Shown: positions 37,171-49,326 of the stretch, one piece after another | Position numbering within the stretch: position 1 is the first letter of the stretch | How the letters are laid out: every line of letters starts with the position of its first letter | Assembly: GCA_905250125.1 (NCBI GenBank) | Contig: CAJNOL010000109.1 | Span: forward strand, 186,001-250,000 | Direction of reading: 5' to 3' | Length of the DNA: 64,000 nucleotides | DNA from: Rotaria sordida | Lineage: Eukaryota > Rotifera > Eurotatoria > Philodinida > Philodinidae | Made by a program: the position numbers and the translations under genes | Notes under the pieces: generated by a model | What the model was told of the DNA's origin: nothing | What the model saw: only the letters and a program-made list of their open reading frames with translations | The model's database searches: none

Positions 37171-38208
37171 TTCTTATGAATGCAAACTTTATACAAGGTT
37201 ACTGATTATTCTGTATTAAATAGAGATGATTGTCATAATGATTGACGCAATAATATCTATAAATTTCATTTAAGAACTATATGAACTACTGTCTGCGATT
37301 TCTCCTAAAAGGCATAAGTTTCTTTTCATGACAAAGCAATTTTCTAATCACATGAAAATTGCCTTTTGAATTAATTTCATGATGGAAAGTCTTATTTTGT
37401 AATAAACTAATGGAATGAAAAAAAAGAAGAATATTTATCAGAATATTTTTATCGAAACATGATAGTAGCTACGAAAAAGAACCTTGTTATTCTGTCAAAA
37501 GCCGTGTCATTGACAGCTTCTCATTAGTCTCTATTTCATGAAAAGAAAATATTCTTAATCTTCTTTTATCTTTTTAAAGATGCTTCTTTTTATTCATTTT
37601 ATGTCTCTATTGATATCTTATTGCTATTAATCTGAGGCTATCGATAAAAATGACCAACACTTTATTTTATTGTCTTTTTTCTGGTCACCAAGAGTACAAG
37701 TCATTGATATCTTGACAATCATCTTCAGAGATCTGTAGAGCAGCAAATAAAGTCATTCCGTCATCATTCTGTTCAGACGTCCTAATCAAAAAAGTGTTTT
37801 AAAAAACAAATTTTTCATAAATTTTTCAAGTAAACAGATTAAACAAGTACGATCATAAACGAACGTACTCCTAAATGTGCGACTGTTAACATAATCGAGC
37901 ATGACAATTGCACATCTTCGTGTTGAATACGAAGAAATACAATGATTTACGGAGACAAAAACCCTAGCTTAATATCTTTGTACATAAATGTCATATGTAG
38001 TGTCAGTTTTGCTTCATATTTCTGTATATATAGTGACCTTATTGCTTTATATAAGGTCATGAATACATGTGATTGTAGTGCTGAGCGATAAAAATTGTCA
38101 ACATATGGTCGCATGCGAAGAAACATAATTGTTTTACCAGAGTATACAACCTTTGTATTTTGCGTCCTACACATATGTCGTAATCAAAATTCCATTTTCC
38201 TATCATCA
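37171..38208. other. Intergenic, no gene seen
   Basis: AT-rich spacer between two transposable elements, with no support for a gene. Confidence 0.4.
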
Positions 38209-38589
38209 AATATAAAGAAAGGTGCTCGAAATTATTCGTACAACTGACAAATAACCTTGTTATCCAAATACTCCTGCAAGAATTCGACTTTTCGAGTTCC
38301 CGCTTTCATAAAAATGTAGCTGAAGTTTTCTAGCATATTTACAAAAAATTTCATTCTTGATTAACCAAATATTTGATATTCTCTGAAGCTAAAATATTAA
38401 AATTGTAGAGTTTCCGTTCTATTCAAAATTATTCGTACATCTCCCCTTTCATACAAGAAAACGACATCAATTTCGTCAAAAGCACGAAATTGAATTAGTT
38501 TCACGTTGAACCTTCTCAATTATATTTGAATCTCTCTATTGACCATAGTTAAATATAACCAATAAAAATATTGTCTTTTTTCTAATATC

Positions 38590-38890
38590 CAAACCTAGGC
38601 CGATCATGTTCGATCGTACACAACGGTATACTAACTAATTACGACAGATAGCGGCAGCTGTTTGTGATAGTCATTTACAGCTATCGTAAACGATGCTTTA
38701 CGGTGTGTTGGAGCCATCCGAAACTATTAACGCAAACCATCGTCGTTTACGGGTACCCTAACAATACGACGACTGTAAACGATGTTCGAATAACATCGTA
38801 GGGCATAGTATACGTCAAATGTAAAATGCTTATTAAACGTTCATCGTTTCCTATTGTATCTCGTCGTAAGCCATCATTAACGGTAAGGGT
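38590..38890. other. CpG-rich block with repeated GTAAACGATG-like words
   Basis: Compared with its surroundings this block is rich in CG and repeats words such as ATCGTAAACGAT, CGTCGTTTACGG and ACGACGACTGTAAAC. A second block of similar style at 41925-42260 contains GTTTACAGTCGTCGTAA in the inverse direction. Not coding in any frame I read. Possibly the termini of an old nested element. Confidence 0.45.
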
Positions 38891-38980
38891 GTCCCTTGAG
38901 ACTTAGAATTAGCGTCTAACAATGCTAATGTTGCTACTTTTGCATAATCATTGGACATCAGAGCTTATACTTTCACATTA

Positions 38981-39354
38981 CTACTCAAGCAGAAAAAAAT
39001 TTCGAAAAACGCGTTTAAACGCACAATCGGGAACCGCGACTGTGATTCATGCATGCTTATTAAAAAAAACGCACGAAACGACGTTTTTTGTGCAAAATAG
39101 TCACTTTTGGAACGTGAAAACGTTGAAAAATTCCAGTTTTTTGTGTTAAAACGTTTTTTTTCTCTGCAGTTCAGAAATAAAGCATTTAAACGCTCAGTTC
39201 TTCAATTTTTCAATGTTTTTACGTTCCAAAAGTAAGTATTTTGCACAAAAAACGTCGTTTCGTGCGTTTTTTTAATAAGCATGAATGGATCACAATCGCG
39301 GTTCCCGATTGTGCGCTTAAATGCGTTTTTCGAAATTTTTGTCTGCTTGGGTAG
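38981..39354. mobile_element. Hairpin MITE with ~155-bp arms
   Basis: CTACTCAAGCAGAAAAAAAT at 38981 pairs with the inverse ending CTGCTTGGGTAG at 39354. The arms match nearly base for base through CACAATCGGGAACCGCGA, GCACGAAACGACGTTTTTTG and TTTTGGAACGT, with a ~65-bp loop. The arms differ by only a few substitutions, so it may be fairly young. No target duplication could be fixed. Confidence 0.85.
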
Positions 39355-39503
39355 CTTTAGCTTTAGCTTTTTTTTAATGCCGACGTGTTTGAAATAAGTT
39401 AGCATTATTTTGGTTGCCACCAAATACACGCAACCCACATTGTGGTAGCATAACTTAGCATGCTACTGATACAATGCCAGTTGATGGTTAGAACATTACA
39501 GAC

Positions 39504-39651
39504 GACGCTTTTAGCATCTCAGATAATGGTGCTGTCATCCCAGGCAATACCTCTAGCATCACACGTAATATTTCTGGTTATCCACACGATGATTCTAGCA
39601 TTTCTGATAATGCCTGTAGCTAAGCAGACGATGCTTCTACAAGCAATATTG
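39504..39651. repeat. 21-bp minisatellite, 7 units, related to the one at 2401
   Basis: Seven consecutive 21-bp units with consensus near GATGCTTCTAGCATCTCAGAT, on the same strand and with the same unit as the 2401-2583 array. Units are more diverged here. No coding role is supported. Confidence 0.75.
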
Positions 39652-41924
39652 GGTATATGTATAACAGTTAAAAAATTCTAGCATCATACCTACTCTTTGT
39701 AATGAAATCCTTTCAGTGAAGTAACGCAACGTCAAGTATGACGGACGAATTATTCAAGTGCGGACTGACTCCAGCCTACATATATCATTACCATCCTACC
39801 GTTCGGTTCATTTGTATGCTAAGTGAGATACTAGTAACTTGAAATAAAATCCTTCAAAAATCATCAAGTATCGGTGGACAGCAACATTTATATTTTCGCC
39901 AGCTATGAATACTAAGAGGTTCGTATAACAAGGTAAAATGACATACACTTCCTGGTGCACACCTGTACAGATAAACCATTCTTCACATGTACCATTTAAA
40001 GACATTTTAAATCATGTTTTTTGAACGGTAACCAGTAACTCTTGATTAGATTGTTAGAATCTTAGAAGTCAAACGACATACCAATGCTATTCGAATTCTG
40101 AACAGTAACATTCTTCATGCCTTCTGTTCCTCTACCGCTTCGAGCCGAATGCAAAGCATACATTTTACGAAAACGAATCGAACAAAATTTCTTTTCAGAA
40201 TTTTCAATGAGTCCATGAAACTCCTTTTTTGGGCATGTCGAAAAAAGCGGATCTCTTAGTGAATCAGTTGAATTTTAAAAGATAAGGCATCGTGAAACCT
40301 TCTTACGATCATCACCTCAGTTTTAGGTAAATATTCATTGAAATAGTATGATCTTTCATAAAAGACCCTTTGTGGAACACACGTATATTTTTAAAGAAAA
40401 TAGTGAGTGTAAGTTTTAAGTCGAAGTCTTCCGACTTCCCATCCCTCTCCCACCTCATTACAGGCCATAGCATTCTCCATCATTACATACTTTAGCAATC
40501 AAGAATAATAGGCGTCAGAATTTCTAGAGTTTTTTTACAAAATTAACCAAGTTATATTTTGAGAAATAATGAATATCGTTGTTTACGGGTTAATTAATAT
40601 ATATAATACTGCATAAGATCTGCTGTAGATATCATGGATATGTAAAACAGACTTATTTGTCAATTAATTGAATGATTATAATAATAAGAATGTTAAATTG
40701 AGGGAACTCCTTAGAAAATCGAATTTTTCAAAAAATATCGAAGTTGAGTTTTTATCACAGAAAGATGCAGCGAAACTTCCTCCTTCCGAATATCTATGAC
40801 TGTTTGAAAAATGTTCGGATTTTCCAAGACTTATCACATGAAACTTTGACTCTACTACCATATTTTCGGGGGAAATTTTCATGGTTTTTAAAATTTTTCA
40901 GTTTTGGAAAAAATCTGTGTTGCCACTTGTATTATCATTGAATAGAACATTTCTATATTAATCAGCATGTCAGATGGCGTTAGCTACCTTCGTCTATTAT
41001 GTGCTTTAATATGATCCACTGGAATATATTAAAAATATACCGTTGTAATATGATTTATTCTGGATTTGAATGAAAAAATCCATTTCTAAAACTCCTTTAG
41101 CTTTTCTCTCAAAACACGGTTTCTAGACAGGAAAATTGAAATAACTTCCACTCCGCTCACGGTATCACTGATGTTCTTTTTTGTTTTAAAGATCTGAGTC
41201 AGAGCTAACTTTTCGTCGGACGGATTTTTGATACTTGATTTCTGGACTGAGAAAAGTGGGATTTATTGTGGTGGAATCACATTTTTTTATGCTTATTTTG
41301 AGCATCATGCTCACTAAAATGTTCATAAAAAATGAATGGAAGGAAGTTTCAAAATTCCGTTCGATGAAAAGTTGTGCGCAGAGGCTTGCTCTTATTTGAA
41401 ACCAGCTTGAATTCTGTACCCCTTACAATGACGGAGTTATTTCGATTCTCCTGGAAGGTAGGAAAACAAGTCAAAAATTCGGTTTAGTAAGGTATATCAG
41501 GCTGAAATTTTTACCACAAGCGTTTCTCACTAGGATCACTCATTCCTGCGAAAGTTTGAGCCCAAACAGTCCATTCTAAGTAGTAAATTAATTCTGAGAG
41601 GATCCTTAAGAAAAACGAGTTTATAGAAATAAAAAGTAATGAGTGAATAGCAACAATGTAAACAAAAAGTAGGGCACACGTAGAAACATAAAAAAATTTC
41701 TGTTCGGAATACAGAAATTAGAGAGGTCCTTACTGTAGTGATTGGTTATCCTGCAAAACAGCTATAGTCTACGAGAGACTTTTCACTTTATCTATTTTAT
41801 ATTAGTTTAATGAAGATAGAGAACATATGTGAGTTCTACATTTCAGCCCCAACGGGGCTACACTAACAAATTTTTCAATTCAAACGATTGGATTCTAATA
41901 GAATAAGACGTTGTAACGTCTTTT
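39652..41924. other. Interior of composite element, no gene seen
   Basis: Mixed AT-rich sequence within the Tc1-type composite. Short open frames near 39808, 40676 and 40744 have no recognisable domain and overlap on opposite strands. Nothing further assigned. Confidence 0.4.
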
Positions 41925-42260
41925 CAGGTTGTTTACAGTCGTCGTAATGATGAAGCTGGATTGTTTTTGATTCTCTCGAAACGACCGTATATGATCGTTT
42001 CCGATGGTATTATGACGGTAAAAACTGGCGTATAGTGCCATGTACATCAGAAATGCAGTCTTTTTACGGTGTATATGCTAACGTCAATTTTTGTCGCGTG
42101 ACGCAGTTTACAGCGCGGTGATATACGGCCAGAATACGGTGCATACCAAAACATCAATTTACGGCGCATATACAGCCGTATGTTAACCGTTTATTGCCGT
42201 TTACAGCATCGTTAGCGACCGTGTCTAATCGTATCTGGTCGTTGTACTACTCGACCTGAG
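41925..42260. other. Second CpG-rich block
   Basis: Rich in TACGG, GTTTACAG and GCGTAT words, like 38590-38890. It shares GTTTACAGTCGTCGTAA with that block in inverse orientation. The two blocks flank a ~3-kb interval inside the composite element. Confidence 0.4.
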
Positions 42261-42329
42261 AAGCGGAAAGAGACTTGATGAATTTTGATTCTTTTCCTTC
42301 TCTTTTCTTCTTATATATTTCTATTGATA

Positions 42330-43215
42330 TCGAGTTGAAAAGTTCAGTTGGTTAATGCATTCTTGTAAATGATTCTCAACTAAATCAACTGATGCTTTGG
42401 TTACATCGTCTTCAATTTTATTCCAATCAAATTCGGTCCGTAAATATTCAATAGAGGTTGAGATCAGGACTCGATAAGAGCTAGCTGAGACGTCTTACAC
42501 ATTTTCATCTAACCAATCTGATACGATTCGCACTCAATGTTTAGGATCATTATCATGTTGAAGTATTAAATTTGATCCTAATTCCATTTTTCGAGTTATT
42601 TGAAATATATTTTCTTTCGAAATCTTTTGGTATTTTGCACATGTTAAAGTCACATCGATAAAAACTAGATTGCCTGTTTCGTTCGAACTGAAGCAACTCC
42701 ACACATTCACATTAGCTCCATAATATTGAACTGTTACTAATATATGATCTGTATTGTATTCTTCGTTAACTTTTCTCCGAACCATATTACTTTGAAATTG
42801 CAATCAACTAAATTAAATTTGGTCTCGTGAGACTATATGATTTTTCCCAAATGCAATAATTCTTTTCCACGTATTTTACTGCATAGTTTAATTATTTTAC
42901 TGTACTAATATAGTTCACCAAAGGTTTTTTTCGTGTGATCCGTCCCGAATAACCAACTTCATTCATTCGGCGTTTTATGGTTGTCGCAGGTATTGTTACT
43001 CCTAATCGATTTTCTATTTCAGTCTTAAGTAATACAGACGATTTTCGTTATTGAGAAATCAATGCTATTCATATAAAATTATCCAGTCTTTCTATCGTAA
43101 TTCTCTTCCTTCCATGACCAAAAAAGTTTTACGCACGTGTACATTTGGTATTTTTTCACAATATACTGAACCGTTGTTGGTAGAACTAACAAGTCTCCGT
43201 TGAAATGCGGATTAA
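42330..43215 (-). pseudogene. Dead Tc1-family transposase
   Basis: Read on the minus strand from about 43215, the order is as in Tc1 transposases: a helix-turn-helix part ending NHKTPNE, then SWLFGTDHTKKTFGE; the DDE domain with NVWSCFSSNETGNLVFIDVT and GSNLILQHDNDPKH; then RIVSDWLDENV and a C-terminal TSIEYLRTEFDWNKIEDDV. In-frame stops follow DNDPKH and ENV and also occur in the N-terminal part, so no full product is possible. The longest intact piece is 42803-42534. It lies within inverted repeats at 38.2 and 44.5 kb that are probably its own termini. Confidence 0.85.
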
Positions 43216-43532
43216 CTCTCAAAGTTCGAAAGTCGTCTGAATATTCTTTTTTTCAGATGTCATAGTTCACTTTATCAAGAGTGAAATAATTACGTTGAAG
43301 AGCGAGAGAAAAGATTAAACAATTACTCACTTTCAGCGCAGCAATTTCACTAGAGTATTCACAGATTTTATTTGATAATATTGTGAATGTCTTCGACTGG
43401 AGTGAAAAACAAACGAATACTTGTCTGTTTTCCCAGATAATTTTCCAGTAATGGACAAATGATAACAAAAAAAGAGTGAAGTTTTGTTACTCGATCGTTC
43501 CTTTTTTTTCCAATTCTACAGAAAAGAACAAC

Positions 43533-44116
43533 TAGAGCGCATCTCCCTAATTGGAGCGAAGTTTTTCTATGATCATGCTCTGTCTTTGATATCTCTGTGA
43601 AATAGTCAGCAAATGAGCTCAAATTTTATGATTAAGTAGATCCATCTCTAGTTTTATCTATTCATACAAAAATTTTTCAAAAAGATTGAGAAATAATTAA
43701 GTTATAAGAGGTAGAATGAAGTCGTTTGATCGTGCGCTCTGTTCAAGTGCAATATTTCCAATAAGAGCGTCAATGCAAAAATTTTACCAAATTAGAGCAC
43801 ATCAATATAAATATATTGAAGAACGTTCTTCAATATATTTATACTGATGTGCTATAATTTGGTACAACTTTTACATTGACGCTCTTATTAGAAATATTGC
43901 ACTTGGACAGAGCGCACGATCAAACGACTTCATTCTACCTCTTATAACTTAATTATTTCTCAATCTTTTTGAAAACTTTTTGTATGAATAGATAAGACAA
44001 GACATGGGTCTACTTAATCATAAAATTTGAGCTCATTTGTTGACTATTTCACAGAGATATCAAAGACAAAGCATGATCATAGAAAAACTCCGCTCCAATT
44101 AGGGGAACATGCACTC
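43533..44116. repeat. ~580-bp near-perfect palindrome, no loop
   Basis: Symmetric about the point between 43824 and 43825 (GAAGAAC|GTTCTTC). Each arm is ~280-290 bp and matches its inverse with scattered substitutions and almost no net indel. For example CCTAATTGGAGCG at 43546 mirrors CGCTCCAATTAGG at 44091, and AGGTAGAATGAAGTCGTTTG mirrors CAAACGACTTCATTCTACCT. Short open frames in the arms are mirror artefacts. A transcript through it would form a long double-stranded hairpin. Confidence 0.9.
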
Positions 44117-44470
44117 TACATATTTCGAACATGAAAGAGCGGACGAGATTTGTAAAAGATCAAGAGAGAGAAGTAAATCGTCAGCGTTTGTAGCCGGTCT
44201 ACAACATATGAACAAGATAAACTATAGAGTGCACGAATACACAGAAAAAAAGATAAGAGATAAGTTGTACGAATAATTGTGAACGGAGTAGAAACTCTTC
44301 AATTTTAATATTTAGTTAATCCAAGGTGGAATGTTTTGTAAATATACTAGAAAACCTTAGCTACATTTTGGTGAAAGTTGAAACTCGAAAGGTCGAATTA
44401 TTGCAGAGATATTAGAATAACAAGATTATTTGTAAGCTGTACGAATAGTTTTGAGCACCTTTGTATGTAT

Positions 44471-47400
44471 AACCTACATCAAATAATTCCTATTTATTCG
44501 TATATAGAATTATTTTTTATTAAATTATTATTTCAAAAACTATTTGCAGAGTCAAATAAATGTTTTAATTGAAGTCATCAGATGATGAATTTTATATATC
44601 ACTTATAATATGATAATATATGAGAAATATAATATGATTTTTATTAAAATTTTCAATGACATCAAAAATCATTTTCTATTAAATATTTGTTTTCATTTGA
44701 ATATTTTTCATATTAAAAGAAAATTTCAATTAATTGCTTCTAGACATCTAATAATAAAATTTTTATAAATAGACACAGATTGTAGACCGGAAGAAATGAG
44801 GTTGAAATAAGTACTTTTTGGCAAGAAAAGTCAACGATTATAATAAATTTAATTTCCAATAACATTATATTAAATAACTTAAAGATTTATATCAAAATCT
44901 TTCATTCAAAATAGAATTACAGTATCTAGTTTTAGAAATTGACTTATTATTTTTCTAAAAATAGAATAACGACATAGTTTTTATGAAAATAAAGAGTAAT
45001 GCATTTAAGTACACGATTAACAAATAGTTCATATTTTGATGTCTTGTCTATCTTCGATCATAATTATATTATAACTTAAATCTTTTTTTGTTATTATTGT
45101 GTACTAATATTTTTGAATAAATGAATATAATAAGATTGATTTTTCTTTTCTTTGTCAATATCATTGGATAATTCTATATTGAAAATTACATGTTAATATT
45201 AAGTTGATAGATTATGTTTGTCAATGTCAAATATTCTTTTTTTGATCATATAATTTTATAATTTGATTTGATTATTATTGCGTTGAAAATCAAGAAATTT
45301 CTTTCAATGATTGAACAATTTCTGTCTTATGAGATATTTATTATTTCCTTAGACAATATATTTTAATTAAAATTCATTTGTCAACTATGATATCTATTAA
45401 TTATGTATATCTTATTCTATATTCAATAAATATAGATGAATAAAAATAATATATAATAATATAAAATTAGCGTGAAGGTTTTTCTTTCTTTTTGTGTTAA
45501 TGAATGATAATGATTGATCCTTTTTTCGTTTTTTCTTCTCTTGACTCCTACGCTTATTTTTCTCTTATTCAATGTATTATATAAAGAAAACTACATCAAT
45601 ATTAAGAAACTCTTTTTAGAACTATTGTAAGTTTGATATTTGTTAACTGTTTTCTCCTACTTAGTTTTTGCGGTTTCGATTTTTGTTTTAAAAGTAGTGA
45701 TTTTTACAAAAAAAAAAACACTCTAGTACTTGCCAAATAACTATCTACATTATTATTCCTTCACTAAAAACTAATGTATATTAGATGTAAAAAAAGAAAT
45801 ATTTCATGTCGGCCTGAAGGTGTCATACATAATTAAAAGAGAATTAGTCGTTAAACATATGTCTTTATTTCTAATCAAAAAAGATCACTACTTAGTTCAT
45901 TTTTTCTCTCCTTTTATCCAGAATTTCCGCCTACATATTATTTTTTTACTTTGATCAGGATATCTATGATTATGTATAAACATATATGACGGATTCCAAA
46001 AAAAAAAAAAAAAAAAAAACAACATTCGTAATAGAGTTTATTACCGTATGTAAAAGCTTATCCGGACATTCTATCACTGTCCTTGAGGATTGTTTTCTTC
46101 CAATACAATTTTGCGTAGGAACAGAATTTCTTGTGGATATTTTGGGAACGGGAATAAGAATTAATATTGGTGTTTCCGACTTATTTTCATCTTACTTTCA
46201 TATATGTTAAGCTATGGCTATGTAAGAACTTGTTATTTTTCCAAAATTAGTTAACTGTATGTCGAATCATAATTTTACTTTTATTTTTCAGTTATATAAT
46301 ATTGTGTGAAAAGTGATGTCATGAAAAGTTAGTGTATGGTAGTGATACTGTTCGTCAAAGACAAAAAGTAGAACAGTGACACAGATTCCGGAAGTGCAAT
46401 GAGAATGAGAACAAAAAAATCGTTCTTGCAGGATATTATATTCTATATATATATATATATTTGAGCACATGCATCTATAATAGGTTTTCAAAGTTTTTAA
46501 GTAATTAAGGCTACTAGCATAGAAGGAAATGAATAGAAGGAAATAAAAAATCTTCACCTGTAGAAAAATTCTTTCTCATTTCAGTCGTCTGATTGTCTAG
46601 GAAGGCTATACAAACATTGAGAAACATACATTAAAACAATTTGTTTTCTCTTCAAATAAATATGTTCTTTGTTATTCTTCTTCACTTTTCATCCTTTATT
46701 ACATCAAGACTATATTTGTAATGATATTGTCATAAAGCAATACAAAATTATTAATTCTCATTAACACTATTAACACTGGTAAGACGAGTATAGAAATTCT
46801 ATATAGCACATAGAACTAACTGTAAGATCTTAATCTCACTTGTATTTTTTTACTTCTGTGACTGTATCTATCTTCAATCTTAGCAACAATCTAACGAATA
46901 TATATATAGAACGGCAACATCGGGAAAATCTCATAAACGATAAAAAACGAAAAGAAAACTCATAGAACAACATGAAAGAAAGAGAAAAGTTCAACATATA
47001 TGACAGAAAAGGTAAAGTTCATGATACATGATTAACGACAAGAGAAAACAAGAAGAACATAAGTACATATGTATAGTCCTATAGATAAAGAGAGAAAATC
47101 CTTATGACTGCATTCGAATAAGATACAGGTCATAACACTAATAACTTTCCGAATCATTTCAACACTTTTATTTAATTACTCTCTACCGTATCCCCAGAGA
47201 TATAAAATCTGTCAATAAGACGAAAAAATTTCTCTTACTATTAAAGTAAAAGAAAAACTGGATTTCCCTTTTTTACTTACACATATGAAGATAAGCGAAA
47301 GAGAAATAGATTTATTTAACACACAAAAAAAAGTCATATAAAAAAATAATCTTTATATAGGATCCTTCCTCATAAAACTCGATTTTCATCAAAAAAATAA

Positions 47401-48604
47401 AAGACTTTTGAGATAAACATATGAACATGGTGTCTTAGTTACCTAGTGTACTAATGTATAAAAATAGTTTTGACTCTCGAAAGTTTTATAAGTGATCTTT
47501 GAAACTATCTGAGAAAACAATGATGTCTAGAGCAATCAGTAGAATTTTATTCTGTAGAGTTACATCATCAAAATAAACAAAATATTTTTTGAAGGTAATC
47601 AAATCTTATATATCTAAGAGACACACTTTTGAGATCTACAATGACATGAGAGTGTGAGTGTGAATCTTCTCTTCACCCATACTTCTGTGAAAAGCTCCTG
47701 AACGGTAGGACGTAGAAGCGTGAATTTTTTTTTATTAATATACTTCAATGAATCGAACATCTATGTAAAGTTTCATCAATAACTCATATACTCTGTCGAA
47801 ATTCGATTTTTGAGTGAAAAGGAGGAGTCCTTAATCATCAACTAATAGAAGTAGTTTTCATTCCCAAAAGTAATGCATTTTATAATTAATTAAAAGAATA
47901 AGCTATTTTTATACTTTCTATAAATAAATTAATCTTAGAAACTGTATGCAAACCTTATGCTATGATTTTTGCATGAGAAATATTTTTCTATTCGAATTCC
48001 CAAATGAAAAAATTTTCTATATCGAAAATAATTTATCTAATTTCCCCATACTTGAAACATTTCCCTCAACACGTGTTGATGCACACATCTAAACTCTGTA
48101 TTGTCTGGTATAACCATGAAATTGATCTAAAGAAATCAGTTTTTATGACAGAATTTATGATTTTCATTAAAAATAATATTTTGAGATAAAAATTTTCAAC
48201 ACAAAAAACAAACATTTTAGAACGTAAGAATTTTTCAGTCAGAGCGAATCTTTTCTAGTTTAATCTATTTTAATATTATCTTGGATTTATACAAAGAATA
48301 TTACAAAGTCTTCTAACATAACACAACTCATATAGAGAAATCGTAAGTAGGATAATGTTTGTTAATGACTTAGTCTTCGTCAGAAAAGCGAAATAAGATT
48401 AAGACAAGATCATAACTGAATAATATATAATTGAGAAAATTGGAATACAAAGTTTAATATAGTCATGAGTTAGGCATTTATTAAAAAATGAAGCAATGAC
48501 TTTTAGAATTTCATTAGAAAAAATATTTTCGTTCTATGTATTGCTTACGGTAATTTAAACTTATCAAATGAAGTTTTACATTATATATAAAGTAGATAGA
48601 TTAA
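44471..48604. other. Long gene-poor AT-rich region
   Basis: About 4 kb without coding exons that I can support. It has homopolymer runs (poly-A about 46000-46018), a short (TA)n near 46446-46460 and low-complexity frames only. Confidence 0.5.
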
Positions 48605-49215
48605 CGAGGGAACCTCCTCAGATGTGTCCTTTCAATTTCAATGATTTTTTGCCTATAGATATTACATAGTATTCTAATAAAAATCCTAAAGCAATTTAAG
48701 TTCTTATTGAGATTTGATTACACTATCGAATTTTTAATATATCTATTTTCTCGATACTCCCGATATTCAGAAAACTCGTATTTACAAATTTTGATCTAAA
48801 ACTTTCCGTATATAGAGAACTCAGCTACACTAATTACCATAAAAAAAAATCAGAAGTTTTGAACAAAATCTTTTCGGAAGTTTAAGCTTTCAAAAAAAAG
48901 TGCATATTCTATACACTATCCATGTAAAAGTGCCTATATCTTGAAAAAACTTTATTTAAAATTTCTGAATTTTTTTTTTATGAAGACTAGTCTAGCTGAA
49001 TTATCTATATGTGGAAAGTTTCAAATCAAAATTCGAAAATACGAGTTTTCCGAATATCTGGAGCAACGAGAAAATAGACATATTAAAAATTCAATAGCTT
49101 AGTTAAATCTCAATAGGAACCCAAATCGTTTAAGAGTTTTTATTAGAACACTATGTAGTATCTATAGGTAAAAAATCATTGAAGTTGAAAGGATACATTT
49201 GAGAATGTTTTCTTG
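48605..49215. mobile_element. Long foldback element, ~600 bp
   Basis: The left arm from about 48613 (TGTCCTTTCAATTTCAATGA) returns inverted to about 49205 (TCATTGAAGTTGAAAGGATA). The arms stay alignable for over 200 bp through TATTCTAATAAAAA, TTTTTAATATATCTATTTTC and AAAACTCGTATTT. No coding capacity. It ends ~110 bp before the neuropeptide gene, so it may lie in that gene's promoter region. Confidence 0.85.
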
Positions 49216-49326
49216 TAAGTGACATAGTTGAAGTCTGGCTTAGATTAAAAAAATTTGAATAAAATTTTGTCATTTTAGGGCATAAAACTTCTTACCATAT
49301 CATCATTTGATATAATCCCATAAAAA

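Larger units (their letters stand above)
38209..44470. mobile_element. Composite Tc1-type element with ~230-bp terminal inverted repeats
   Basis: AAGGTGCTCGAAATTATTCG at about 38218 and, read inward from the right end near 44465, AAGGTGCTCAAAACTATTCG open matching inverted arms. The arms continue through AATTCGACTTTTCGAGTT / AATTCGACCTTTCGAGTT and TTAAAATTGTAGAGTTTC / TTAAAATTGAAGAGTTTC to about 38445 and 44240. The interior holds a dead Tc1 transposase, a hairpin MITE, a minisatellite and a large palindrome. The 6.3-kb span is far above the usual ~1.3-2 kb, so it seems to have grown by nested insertions. Confidence 0.75.

Noticed and set aside
43253-43622. Two overlapping minus-strand open frames of 71-84 codons
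   Set aside because: They lie partly in the palindrome arm, have no domain and overlap each other in different frames.
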